From positions 33,785,182 through 33,849,181 of the forward strand of contig OX344749.2 of the NCBI GenBank assembly GCA_947034885.2: 64,000 bases of DNA, read 5' to 3'. The notes beneath the pieces were generated by a model. The model searched no databases. It was not told the DNA's origin and saw only the letters and a list, made by a program, of their open reading frames with translations. The number at the start of each line of letters is the position of its first letter. Positions within the stretch are counted from its first letter, which is position 1. Position numbers and translations under genes: made by a program. Shown in pieces: positions 12,546 through 24,445 of this stretch. This stretch comes from Thuidium tamariscinum (lineage: Eukaryota > Streptophyta > Bryopsida > Hypnales > Thuidiaceae).

Positions 12546-13380
12546 ATTGCAATCATGGTTGTATGCATTGTCTCATCTCTCATCCACGTACTTTGTCTTC
12601 ATAATATAATCACTAAAATGTATCATGGCCCTTTACCTCTAAGTTCACATTTCAAAGCTTGGTAGTTAGTTACTTTTCCATCTTTTTAGTGCCTCACAAT
12701 CTCAATCTTCTTATGCTACTTTGTAATAGGTTCTTCTACATCCACAACTATTGATGGGTTGCTTTGACCTTTCTAACCATCTAGAATAAGAATAGAAAAT
12801 GCTACCATTGACAAGGTGTTCAATCCAAAGTGTTGACAAGGTATTCTTCTACAAATTTTAGCTAGTGAAGGCTAAGCCTTTCAATCACTCAACAAAAAAA
12901 TGCCAACAAGCCTCCTTAAGTTTGTTAATCACTAGAAGAAAATGAGGGGTTGTATGACTATTGTTTGCAATTGCTTTTGTAGCTATATGAGATGTATGCA
13001 ACTAGGTGACAAGTTAGAGCTCCCAGTTGCAATGGACAAGTCGCACTAGATGCAAAGTAGTTGCAAAAATTTTGAAGGTTATTTCTCATCTAATAGCCTT
13101 CTTGAAAGTTTGTCGATGAACTCTTTTGACATAGTTGCTTATATAGAAGTTATTTGTGTGCAACTTGTTTGCAACTCTTATACAACTTATTTGCAATTGA
13201 TGCTTAACCTTTATACAACTTGTCTACAATTGATGTGTAATTGGTTTGCAACTTATTTATAATGTGTCTAATTGTCTATAACTCATAGATTTGTAGATTT
13301 TGAACTTTTAATCTCAAAGATTTGTAGATTGAGAATTTCAAATCTATCTTCTTTTTAGACATTAGATGAAATTTGAGGGT
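12546..13380. other. AT-rich spacer
   Basis: No gene is seen. 13050-13260 has several repeats of short phrases such as TTGCAACTTATTT and ATACAACTTG, a low-order degenerate repeat. Confidence 0.4.
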
Positions 13381-13485
13381 TCTACGAGACTACAAGTTTC
13401 CACAATCTAGGAACGTAAAAAGTACAAGAAGCATAGGAATCTAACGTGGCTGCAACTGTCCCACATCATTTTTTTTAAAAAAAAT
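13380..13485. repeat. Decayed half of the GTTGAGAGACTG MITE family
   Basis: The order GAGACTACAAGTTTCCACA, AATCTAGGAAC, ACGTGGC, CCACATCA then poly(T/A) matches the reverse complement of the intact element at 34434-34678, with many C-to-T-like changes. The other half is missing. Confidence 0.5.
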
Positions 13486-13779
13486 TTTGGACTTCTTTTT
13501 GCATTTCAAGACCCATTTAAAAAAAATATTGGCCTAACAGAATAACATTTTTTTTGCACTGTAGATGAACGGGAAAAAGCCTTGCGTGCCCTCCTACCAA
13601 AGGATAACATTTGGAGGGGGCCACAGACAATGGTGAATATTGTCAAATTAGATTTGGAATCTGGCAATAAATCATCAGAAAAAAAAACCCAAGACAGAAG
13701 GTGGCTGTTTCAAGGACTATTTCAAGAACAAACCTTAAATGGCCCTTTGGAGGCCTCAAATTTCATCTAATGTTACTAA
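13486..13779. other. Spacer, nothing recognised
   Basis: A 62-codon open frame at 13582-13770 (plus) shows no recognisable domain and is not called. Confidence 0.4.
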
Positions 13780-14538
13780 AGGGTGATTGCAAGAAACACT
13801 TCACGTTTTCGGCTCAAAACGTTGTTTTTGGACATAGTACTGGCAGTACTACGCGATCTTGACAGTACAGCATGTCTGACGCGCGCCTACAAATCCCAAC
13901 CGTTGATTTCGTGCGCCTGTAGATTTGGGCCGTTAGTGTAGTACTATGTAGTACTACGCAATACTATAGACTACTACAAGTACTTCATAGGCCACAAGGA
14001 GCAGAAAATAGTAGAAAAAGGGTTTGTGGACCTTTTTATTTTAAATAATTAAAAAAAAATCAAAAAATTATTTTTAAGAGAATCCATTTTTCTAAACATA
14101 ATTGTGTTCATATTGCAACAAAAAATTCCTCTAAATTCCCCCCCCCTCTTTGTAGCATTTGTACAAAGGAAGATCACTTTGACCTCATGTGGAGAATAAA
14201 TATTTTACTATTTTTATAAAAACTCAATGTCAATCCTTGAAATGTTAGTAGACCTCCAACTTTTCTAATTTGTGGCTTCAAATTCGGATTTTTGAGTCAA
14301 AAATAGGACTAAAAACCTCCAAAATGGCCAAGGTAGACAACCAATTGGGGGCAGTTTAAAAATAGTAAACTAATTTTGAAAAAATTGAAAAAATTACACA
14401 ATATATAAAACTTTTTTGTGCACCTTCATTCCAAATTTCAAGTTGATAGGGCAAAAGATGAAAAATTTATAAGCAAAAAAATACCTGTTGGAGGTCAAGG
14501 GGACAAGAAATAGGACAAGTGTTTCTTGCAATCACCCT
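13780..14538. mobile_element. TIR element, 0.76 kb, GGGTGATTGCAAGAAACACT ends
   Basis: A perfect terminal inverted repeat of about 22 bp (AGGGTGATTGCAAGAAACAC...) bounds the element. The flanks read CTAA and TAAA, compatible with a 3-bp TWA-like duplication as in PIF/Harbinger elements, but the duplication is not exact. The interior has CpG-containing stretches at 13800-13990 with repeated AGTACTAC-type phrases and no coding frame. A fragment with the same end lies at about 39775-39795. Confidence 0.65.
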
Positions 14539-16226
14539 AAATCTAGTCATTTCTTAAAACCTTAAATATTTATACATTTTTGTAGGTTATAAAAATCTAC
14601 AAATTATAGAAATCTATAAAGCATGGAAATATTAGAATTTCACTATCAAAATTCATTACACAAGAATGCTATAACTTACAAGTCTTATATTAGTTGTTTC
14701 TTAGTTGCATGCTAGTTGTTTTCTAGCTGTAGTTTAGTTGTTTCCTAATTGCATACTAATTGTATTTTGAATAAAGTCTAGTCATCTTTTAGTCAAATTA
14801 TAGTTGCAGTCTAATTGCATTGCAATTGCTATCTAGTTTAATTGCTATCAAATTTAGATTATATGTATTTGTAGATAGACACACTGGACTCTATAGAATG
14901 TAAAGTTGTTCACATTGACATTTGTGATGAATATTTGATGTAAATTAGCTCACATCAATTCTTCTATTACAATCCTGTATACTAAACTGGATACAACAAA
15001 ATTCTAACTAGAGAGGGCAAACATATCACCTAGCTCGTTGCAACTCAATGCAAAGATTATCAACCTTTGTTCGCAAGGTACAAACATACTGTGCACAACT
15101 CTTCTTGGGCTTGCTGGAGCTCCTGCGTAGCATTCCAAACTTATTGATTCAAATCTTGTAAATGTAGATGCAATTTCTGACAATCTCTACAAGCTTAAAA
15201 AAACTCTTGCTTGACACCTTCTGTGGATCTCATATCCGGTTCTTATTTGGCAATTTTATATGTGAAGGACTATGTTTGAGCATCCTCCTCTGAAGATATG
15301 CTTGATAATTGGGAAAGCTCTACTTGTAAGAAATTAAGCTTAATACACTTAATACATACACAAGAAAATAAGCTTGACAAACAAGGGCTATGCGCTCAAG
15401 GTCAAAAATCCCAGAAAAAAATGAGGTTGAAAAATTTATTAATACACTCCAACTCTAAGGATTTTATGACAATCATCTCCAAACTCTCCTCTAAAATCCT
15501 ACACTATTTCTTCTTAGACATGACTCCTAGGATGATTATGGTACGATCTAGTTTGTCGTTTGTCTGGTCAAGCTTGGTGTGTTGAGTTGCCTGAAGTCCC
15601 CTTTTAAAGTGATATGATCATGTTTCAAGTATGTGATGACTAGCAACACCAAATCCATCTTGGTATCCATCTTGTTTTCCACTGCAGTTAGCTTGGTCTC
15701 CATTCGCTTGGTATACTGGTTGGAGATTATGGTGTTGAAACCTATAGCTAGGCTTCCTATTATCCCAACTAGGGATTGGAGTTTGATCCCATCCCCATAG
15801 TATTTTTACCCACAAACATCGAAACTTGTTAATACCAAATACAATCATAATGCAAAAAATAATTGAAATGAGATTATTGTAGTTGGAAAACCTTGATGGT
15901 TATCAACAACTTGTAAGCTGTTGTGGTGAACTTCCTCAACATAGCACGTCCCCGCCTAGCCATAGCCATAGCAACAAAACATGATTAGTTGCAAAACACG
16001 ATTCAACAGCGGATACACACCCCCCTTTACATATACATTTACGATGCATAGGAGCTTGCATCGTTGTGCATCAATGTAGGCAAAAGTGATCCTCGGTCGA
16101 AAACAACCCTGTAACTTCATTTTGTGACTACTTTACTACTATTTTGCAACTACAATGCAACTATGTCAAATTTGGTGCAAATACAAAGGATTGAAGTTGC
16201 AAGGCAATTGCATTCTAGAATATGTA
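14539..16226. other. Spacer with weak coding-like fragment
   Basis: Around 15600-15960 the minus strand has more even base use and short frames (for example one beginning METKLTAVENKMDTKMD) that could be a remnant of a retroelement gag or coiled-coil protein. It cannot be assigned. 14690-14850 repeats TTAGTTG/CTAATTGCAT phrases. Nothing else is supportable. Confidence 0.3.
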
Positions 16227-16379
16227 CACTACAAGAAAATGGGGGTATAAATGACTTGTCCACAATGACTACACTAACAACAACGACTGCAAAATGACTA
16301 CAAAATGACTATTTTGTAGTCATTGTTGTTGGTGTAGTCATTGTGAACAAGTCATTTGTACCCCCATTTTCTTATAGTG
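16227..16379. mobile_element. CACTA-type MITE, 153 bp hairpin
   Basis: Begins CACTACAAGAAAATGGGGGT and ends with the near-perfect reverse complement (CCCCATTTTCTTATAGTG). GTA flanks both sides (16224-16226 and 16380-16382), the 3-bp duplication expected for CACTA/EnSpm elements. The two halves pair over nearly the whole length. Confidence 0.88.
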
Positions 16380-16569
16380 GTAATTGCATTTTAGTCAGTT
16401 GTGGTGGACACATTTTTCTTCTAATGAATGCTAAGAATAGTTGAATAGTCAAGGTGATGGCATTTGAACTAAAACTTCAAAAGTCTACATTGTAATCCTA
16501 TTCTAGTATTCAATTATATAATTGTTCAAAAGTGCTCTTGCCTACACATTAGCTAAACAACCCTTCTAT

Positions 16570-16830
16570 ACATCATCACCTATAACTAGATAAACTACAT
16601 TGCTATCCATCCATATCCACACTTAGACAAACTATATTGTTACCTATCTAAATGAGCGCCTAAACAAGCTAATTTATCTCCTATCTACATCTATGCCCAA
16701 ACAATCTATATTGTTGCTTGTCTATGTTTGTGCTTAGACAAAATGCTACATTGTTGTACATACCTATATATATGCACCTAAACAAACTAAATTGTTGCTT
16801 GCATAAGCTACATTGGCATTCATCTACTCC
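16570..16830. repeat. Degenerate minisatellite, copy B (inverted to A)
   Basis: Units of about 45-50 bp with phrases such as TAGACAAACTATATTGTT and CTAAACAAACTAAATTGTTGC are the reverse complement of the array at 12120-12430. Confidence 0.6.
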
Positions 16831-16899
16831 TACCAAAATTGTCACATTGGGCAAACCACCCACATACTTGTTCATCCAACTTGTCATCCAATGTAGTCA

Positions 16900-19600
16900 T
16901 CATGTAGTTGATTTTTGTGAAAGTGAAAAAGGTGAATGTGGACTTAGGGCTCAATGCAAACATTGTAGCTAGGTGTAAATGTTGCGACTAGGCACCAATG
17001 CTAGGGCTAAGGACAAACGTAGAATTACATAGGGCGTAAAAGCCAACATTTATTTTTTGCTTTTTGAGAAAGTGCCAAAATGGCAATTACTTAAAATTTC
17101 ATGAAGAGTTGTATTTCTACATGCCTACAACAATACTTCAAATAAATGTATATTGAATAGGTTTTTTTTATCAAGATTAAGAAAAACCTGTAGTAATTTA
17201 AGGTTCGAACACAGGGTAGACTTGTAAATGGATATTATGTTAATTGTTGAGTTGTCACAATTCATACCAAATAGAATTTTTGATTTACAAATCAATTAAT
17301 CTTAATTAATTAGCCAATTGGAGCCTATGATAATACAATCCTCACACTTTTCCAATTGGACTACAACAATTGTCCTCCCTCTATTTCACATTCACTCCAT
17401 AGCCTTAGTGCTAGAGGTAAACAATTTAACATGTCTTCCAATAGAAATTAAATTTTAATACACATACGTATAGCTTTCAAAGCAACTTTAATAGTAACCA
17501 AGAACTGGCTGATTGACTCAACCAGTTGCAAAACAATTGGAAAACTACACACATTTAAAGTAACATCCACTTTGATTAACACAACAAAGAAAACACAAAA
17601 ACACAATAAATCAAAATAGACTGTAGGCTTCATGCAACTATAGGAGCTTCCAAGACTTATGGAAAGACTAAATTCCAATTGACACAATTTTCCTACTTAA
17701 AGGAAGAAGAACAGTTTGAACAACTACCACCTATTGGTTCAAGTCTTTTCATATCTTTCAATTTGTCCATATCTACCAATTTATTAACAATTGATTCTTA
17801 CCAATCACTATGGTCTATTTATACTATCCAAAGCCACTCCAATTAAATAAAGCTCAAAGTTAGGTAGAAAGTTATCAATAGGATTTTTGGAAAAATAAAT
17901 ATTACTACACTTGAGGTGTTACTTGCCTAAATTAAATCGCAAAGGTGAAATTCAATATACTAAGGTAGAAGACAATTAGACAATGAATATTGTATTTGTA
18001 ATTTCATTTATGCAATTTAAGATTTCATGATGATAAATGAATGCTAATTTTGATGGTATTTATTTTTGCATTTCACCTTCTAGAAATTGTGCACAAAGCT
18101 ATAGTTGTGGTTCTGAATGTAGAGTGGTTGCAAGTTTTTTTTAGTCTTCTTGTAAAGATAGTAGAAGCGTTATTCAATGACTATTTATGATAGTGTTTCA
18201 AAAATTGGCTATTCTTAAAGTAGTATTTAAGTGTTAGTTGAAAGTATGGTTGTATAGGATCTTAATTTTGGTGCAAAGATTGGCAAGTTGAAGTAATGGC
18301 CCCGGTAATGGCTTGTCCTTGATTCTTGTCAATAGGGGTTTACAAATCCATCAAGAGCATAGCAAATAAACCTCGCAACTTTTGATACAATTTACAAAAG
18401 TATCTAATTTTTATTGCAAAGATGTTTCTTGAGAACTTGTACTGTAAGAGACTTGCTAAAACCACTGTTGCTCAAACGATCCTTTGCACTTGTTAGTTCA
18501 TATGACATTGCCAAAGATGTGAAGTGCATGTCAACTATTGGAGGCGCATGTACAACTTTCTAGAATTGGGTGTAGGATTACTAATTCCTTGAGACTAAAG
18601 AAATAAAAGTTGTAGTCAATTTTTCTACTTGCGATAGAATAGGAGAAGGGCATGCTCATGGGCTTGTGGATTTCTTGTGTTATTTTCTATCAAGATGAAG
18701 TGCTTCTATTTTTTTTCAACATGGGCAACATCTACTTCATGGAGAGTTGACAACTTAGACTTTTGCATTAGAAAAAATCTAGACTCTCTAGAAGGCCATT
18801 AGGATTTGACAAACCATTCTATATCCAAAGCCCTACTGAGCTAAAAAAAGTACAAGATCTCTAATGAAATTGCAATTTACCTTGTGTGTATCTTTATTGT
18901 CAACTAGAATATGTCATTTTTCTAGAGTTTTCCTCCAATTGAACACAAAGTGCTTGTGTACAAAGGCTCAAACATTTAGCTATGCTATTATACATTCTAT
19001 AGGTGATACTTGGTGCACCATAGCTATAAGGAAAAAATTCTTGCCCATGCCAAATAAATGTATTCTTGGGCCCTTTCGGCACTTCTTAGCAACCTTTAGA
19101 GAGCCCTAATTTTCTCTAATGGATTTTTCTACATGCAACTCTCATTCATTAGATGTCTAGGAATGTCAAACTTCTCAATAAGATCAGAGAGTTGCCCCGG
19201 CTTTGTGCTTCAATAAGGAATCATAGATTATGGTCTCACTTTGATATGACCATTATGTATACTACCTACTTTCCTAGGATTCAATATGATGTAGGAATTG
19301 ACGATTATTTCTACTAAATGTACAATACAATATATCTCTTAAATTTGATAAATATGATCAGTGAGGGTCTTAAGAGCCATTGAGATGAAAGTATCATAGA
19401 AGTGGTACTTTGCATTAAGTAAGCTTGCGTATTCAGGAATTTTGGTGTTCAATTCAAATGACATTCATCCCTTTTTCTTTAATGTGGCAGATGAAAGGTG
19501 GAAGATAGTGTCACAGTGACATTGTAAACACAATAAGGAGGAACACCCAATATTGCACTGGTCCCTTGTGTTGGACCCTAGACTCATCCAATTGTGTTTG
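16900..19600. other. AT-rich spacer, nothing recognised
   Basis: No gene, RNA or tandem array is supportable. Overlapping open frames on both strands at 18864-19109 look like chance. A tRNA B-box-like string GGTTCGAAC occurs at about 17202 without the rest of a tRNA. Confidence 0.45.
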
Positions 19601-19890
19601 TAGGCTTCAGAGAATATGTTTGCCACAAACTTGACTCTAATTCACTAATGCATTTACATGATACATACCAAAATTTGATTGGATTTTGTAAACTTCAGTG
19701 AATGTATTTGCCACAAACTTGACTCTAATTGACTGAGGCATTTACATGATACATACCAAAATTTGATTGGATCATTGCTGATTTTAGCAAGGTTTGTATT
19801 TGGATGTACCTACATGATAGTTTCAAAATTTGATTGGATCATTGTTAATTTTAGCAGGGTTTGTATTTGGGTGTACCTTCATGGTAGTTT
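19601..19890. repeat. Two short tandem duplications
   Basis: An 88-bp unit containing TTTGCCACAAACTTGACTCT occurs twice (from 19601 and 19689). It is followed by a 67-bp unit containing GGTTTGTATTTGG that also occurs twice (from 19771 and 19838). Copies are about 85-90% alike by eye. Confidence 0.75.
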
Positions 19891-20076
19891 CAGTGGTCTA
19901 GGGAGCCAATACTTTGAAAAATCATAGAAATTACATATGTCATGCAAAAAATCTATTTGTTTTTAATATTCATGATTTTCGCTCACTACTACTAAAGAAA
20001 ATTATTTTTATTTTTAGAAAAAGTTGCCACCAACTATGTTGACTTCCTTATTTGGACGGTTTTAGGTGCTTCCACC
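19891..20076. repeat. Solo right end of the CGGTGGAAG family
   Basis: Matches 10888-11057 in the same orientation, including GGTCTAGGGAGCCA and the terminal GTGCTTCCACCG. No partner left end is seen nearby. Confidence 0.65.
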
Positions 20077-20534
20077 GTGTTCAACATGGTAATACTTGAA
20101 ATGTGCCACTCTGGCATTTCCTCATCAGGTTCGACACTTTGCATGGAAAATGCTGTTACCTTTTTATAAACGTAGAAGCTTGAATAGAACGTACAAGTAA
20201 TTTCTAGAACATAATGTCAATGCAGGAGAGTTCTCCTGTCGTGGCATGCTTCAATTGGTTAAGGAGAGGCAGATTAGGACTAATAATGCTCAGTGCTTGC
20301 CTTGTGCAAATCTTCAGTAAGGTGGGTATGAAGTAGAGATTTCATTGGTATAGAAATGAGAGAAATCTAGGAGAAATCTCTTCCTCTACCAACTGATATT
20401 AACTCAGTAAGTGCAGATTCATGTACCTAACAAAATCTAAATCTAAATGGAGGAGACTATTACTGTTGTGGCATGTTTTGATTGGTTCAACAATCAAAGA
20501 AATCAAATAGACATTGACATTATGTCCAGTCACT

Positions 20535-20645
20535 GCAAAGCAATCCAAGTTACCAAAAATAATCGCCGATCAGTACCAACCTCGCCGCCCCACGGCTCAG
20601 TAGGTCCTAACCGGCGATTATTTTCGATAACTTAGCCTGCTTTGC
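20535..20645. repeat. Foldback with 43-bp arms
   Basis: Arms 20535-20577 and 20603-20645 are inverted copies (sharing AAAATAATCGCCG) around a 25-bp GC-rich loop. A single arm without its partner occurs at 5533-5583. Confidence 0.7.
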
Positions 20646-20879
20646 AATTACCTAGTCCATAGTGCTCAAGTTGAAAAGATTTAACGTTGCAGGCAGTGTA
20701 AGATTCTAACACTGATGCTATTTCTCATGCCTAAGGCTGTACCTTACATTGCCTAACTAGTGGATTCAAAATGCTTGTATAAGCATCTGGACCCCGATTT
20801 GGACAGATCTTTATCCCTTTAGAAGTGAAAACTTCTATTTAATGGGAAGGGAACAATGTCTACATCTGAATGCAAAGCA

Positions 20880-22238
20880 GTGTTGCGTTCTTATTCTGAA
20901 CCCAAAGAATGATGCTCACGCAGAGACGTCAATAATCATGAACTAAAATTCATGTTCTAGTACTACAACAGAATCTAGTGATTGCAACACCAGACCAATT
21001 CATTTGCAACAGTTTTGCACTGGAATGATGTGTAACGCAATTGAGTTTGGGTCTCAGAAGAGAAATGATTAATTGAAAAACCATTGCAAAGTTGTCATTG
21101 ATTCAATACAAAAGTATTGGACATAGAATCCATTGTATTGCATTTTTTAAAAGTTGCAAATCCATAAAGTTTCATATGCAGAATTGTGTAAAAAACATAA
21201 TTGTTTATTGGAAAAATCATTGCAAAATTGTTGCAAGGTCATTGCAAGGTCATTGCAAAATCATAGCAAATTTGTTAAATTTAGTTATCATGTTCATTGT
21301 ATTTTGTAATATAGAACTCCAGAGTAGTAATAATACAATTCAATATTTAATTGTACAACATTGTACACATAACTATATACCATTTGTATATTGTATACAA
21401 TCATGCATATAGTATACTATATAGTATAATATATGTACCATATTAAAAACTTGCACTTCTTCTAGACTTGGAGAGCATGTTAATTTCATGCATTCGAGAG
21501 GCAAGTACTTTATACTTCCTGGGAGCCTCAAGAAGGACAATGCTTATGGGATATTGCGGGCATCACAAAACTATTGCAAACGTAGAACAATATACTGAAA
21601 ATAAAACCATTGCAAAGTTATTTAAACTACTATTGGAGACCTTACAAAAGTACAAAACCATTGCAAATTTAATGCAACACTCAATAAAAATCATGACAGG
21701 ACTATTTCAACCATAATTGGGGGCATTACAAAACCATTGCAAAAACTGTTGCTAACTGTACATCCTCTCGTAGTGCACACAGCTTAATACACACAAGGTA
21801 CCTACCCTTATTACGATCACAGGGAAAGTACGTATTATCTTTCTTCCTTATCCTTACGAAGCATCAGAAGTTTGCAAACATGCTTTTGCACTGGAACGAG
21901 TTGAGGAATCGATCAGGAAAAAACGGCGACACAGGAACAGAAATCAGCACTTGACACAATCTTTCGGGAACCCCGGAATGCATGGGCATCCGGAAACAAG
22001 TGATCGATGATACCCTTCCTGAGAACGATGTAACCGATGCAATTGCACTAGTTCGATCACTTGCCTGCAATTGTTATGAACCTGCCCAGCACTCCCAATT
22101 CAACAAGCACCTAGCTAATCCCGTGCCATGAGTCCCTCCATCGCCCTCCCAAATTACTCAGCATGCTATTTCTCATTCCGGGATCTTAATTATTCTGAAT
22201 TCAAAGAATGGCACTCACGCGGAGACGTCGACAACGAT
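20880..22238. repeat. Decayed partial duplications of the peroxidase 3' flank
   Basis: 20883-21060 and 21778-22080 repeat sequence found at 22186-22445, just downstream of the peroxidase stop. Shared phrases include TATTCTGAA.CAAAGAATG, GAGACGTC and CATGCTTTTGCAC. Between them, 21075-21760 has many CATTGCAAA phrases in a degenerate low-order repeat. Confidence 0.6.
22061..22156 (-). pseudogene. Peroxidase C-terminus fragment
   Basis: On the minus strand this reads like the last about 30 residues of the neighbouring peroxidase (GRAM...MAR...GSAGQ...NCRQ) but with at least two in-frame stops. It lies about 360 bp beyond the real stop, in the same orientation, within a duplicated flank. It is a dead partial duplicate. 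No upstream exons are present. Confidence 0.75.
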
Positions 22239-22419
22239 GAGCAAAAAATCATTAGTTATCTACACCCACCTCTATACTAGCTCACAAGGTACCCTTATTG
22301 CAATCACAGGCTGGAATAGCACGTACAAATCCATCGATCGTTTCCTATCCTTGCGAAGGATCCGGGGTTTCCCATGTGCATGCTTTTGCACGATATGAAC
22401 GATGCGATTGCAGTACTAG

Positions 22420-24445
22420 CTAGTTCACTTGCCTGCAATTGGCCCGAATCTGTCCCGCACTCCCCACCAGTACGTCAAACCTCGCCATGACCACCATCGC
22501 CCGTCCGAAGTTCCCTCCAAACGCACTCCCCGCGTTCGCCGTCACTTCCCCCGACGTCGTCGCATCGCTCGCCAGCACTTGATCGGAAGCCAGCAACCCT
22601 CTCCCGGAGATCAGATTCTCGAAGTACTGCGAATCGAATGCTCCCGGCGAGACTTCGTCCAGGTTGAGTTCCGGAGTGGCAGCGGCAGAGGGGCAGAGAG
22701 ATCGGAGAGACGTTAGCATGTCGGAGGGCAGGGTGGGGTCGGCGGTGGGGTAGAGACGGTCGGTGACGAACTGGCAATGGGCGACGCCTAAGGTGTGGCT
22801 GCCGGAGAGGGCGACCATTTGAGCGGCGTTCAGGTTCTTGGAGGCGAAGGAGGAAAGGAGCTGGGGGACGGTCATGGTTTGGGTGGGAAGCTCCTGAGCG
22901 GGGTCCAGGGAGGAAGACTGGAGGCCGTCGCGGCGGCCGCCGAAGACGTCCCAGCTTTCGCCGCCCGTCTGTGGCACACAAGCAGATACACAGTCACAGG
23001 GTCAGGCACAGGTTCTATCAGTGCGCGTGCCCTGATATATTCTCGTTTGATGACAACCATGGCAATTAAGTTTTCTGTTAGTAGCTTAAGTAACACTGTA
23101 AAATAAATGTGCAAAATGTTAGATACCAGTGCAAGTTTCTAGATTGTTGTGGGGAAAGGTTCAAAGTTCACCTGCATGGTGAGTGGAACCTCTCCCTTTA
23201 CTATCAGGTCGGTTTCAATGGGAGGCTTTACGTTAGTTCCATTTCCCGGTTGTCATCAGATCGAATGGTTACACTGCAAATATGATCCAATTTGCCTATG
23301 ACTACTCCCTCCCACCCATCAGAAGGATATCAATGAAGCTGCTTGCCGCTACCATGCATATCAAGTGGGGTTTAAATTGTGCTGATGTGAGTAGTTAAGT
23401 AAACACAATATGAATATAATTGGTCATTTTCCGATTGCCCAACTGAGGTGCACATGCAATTCTTCCTTCAAAAATTAGGACGAACGAGAAGAAGATTTAC
23501 TCTGGATCTTGGACGGTGACACTAATCTTGGTCAGTTTACTATAAATTTCTGAGTTGTGATCGTCTGGAGAAATCGATGGAAGGGACTCTTCAGCTCTGC
23601 CTCCACCACCAAACTTCTGGAGATTTGAACACTCTTTCTCACTGGTGGGAGGTGGAGATACGTACTAAGCAACTCTGATAGAGTGGAACGGTGTATGTAT
23701 AGAAAGTCCCCGGATAATTCCATGCAGTTTGATCACGTACCAGGGTGACTGCGTCCCGGGCTGCGTACTGCAAAATATCCGCGCATGAAACGACTCCAGG
23801 GCATGCCTCTTCCACGTCTGCTTTGGCAGCGTCGATGGCTTCAAATCCATGGAGATTCACGTTGATCCCCGCATTTTTCTCCGAATCCTTCGTGTCCAGC
23901 AGCACAGACGCGTCACAACCCTGCAGAGTATCACGCCATTGTTCCGGCACAAGCATAAAACTCACTCTTGATTCTGTCGACGAAAACAATTAATTCGCAA
24001 GGCAGATGAAAAGAACAATAGCCACTAACTGTTCAGAAAGCTGAAAACAGAGTCACAAATTCGAAAGTCACATAACCCAAATTGCAATTGATTGAAGCCA
24101 TTGCTGGGTACTGCTACTTCACAGATACCCTCTTCTTCTATTGAATGCCATGATTTGATTTGATAACTAGCTGCACATCAACTACAGAAGCAACCAAGTA
24201 ATTGATGAATCAAAATTTCATTTACTCACACGAACAAAGCAGTCGTGGAAAGCGAGACGTAAAACACCCGGAGCTACGGTGCTGTCGTTGGCGATGGAGC
24301 TTCGCATGGAGCTCGTGATAATGGTTTCAACCGTAGGGCAGGTGGTCTCGTAGAACCCCACCGCAAGGCCTTGCGCCGCAGCTCCACTGCTCAGACTCAA
24401 TGCCACAAGGGTTACTGCTAAGAAGGCCTCTAAAAAAGCTGCCAT
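22420..24445 (-). CDS. Class III secretory peroxidase, three exons, 314 aa
   Basis: Exons on the minus strand are 24445-24230, 23920-23741 and 22968-22420, joined at GT/AG sites, both introns in phase 0. Residues 1-24 form a signal peptide ending GAAAQG, so the enzyme is secreted. It should oxidise phenolic substrates with hydrogen peroxide in the cell wall or apoplast. Distal Arg63 and His67 lie in RLAFHDCF. The proximal haem ligand His190 lies in MVALSGSHTLG. Eight cysteines (36, 69, 74, 112, 118, 197, 224, 310) match the four disulfides of the family. Intron 1 falls after FVR and intron 2 after ARDAVTL, both at classical plant positions, whereas the usual third intron is absent. Exon 3 is strikingly GC-rich against its surroundings. 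The family is certain; the substrate is not. Confidence 0.95.

Noticed and set aside
17190..17225. tRNA-like B box (GGTTCGAAC)
   Set aside because: No A box, acceptor stem or cloverleaf could be built around it.
22429..22981. Long open frames antisense to, or out of frame with, the peroxidase last exon (22429-22716 plus, 22475-22981 minus)
   Set aside because: They arise from the high GC of a real exon; the frame carrying the haem-ligand motif and correct C-terminus is the gene.
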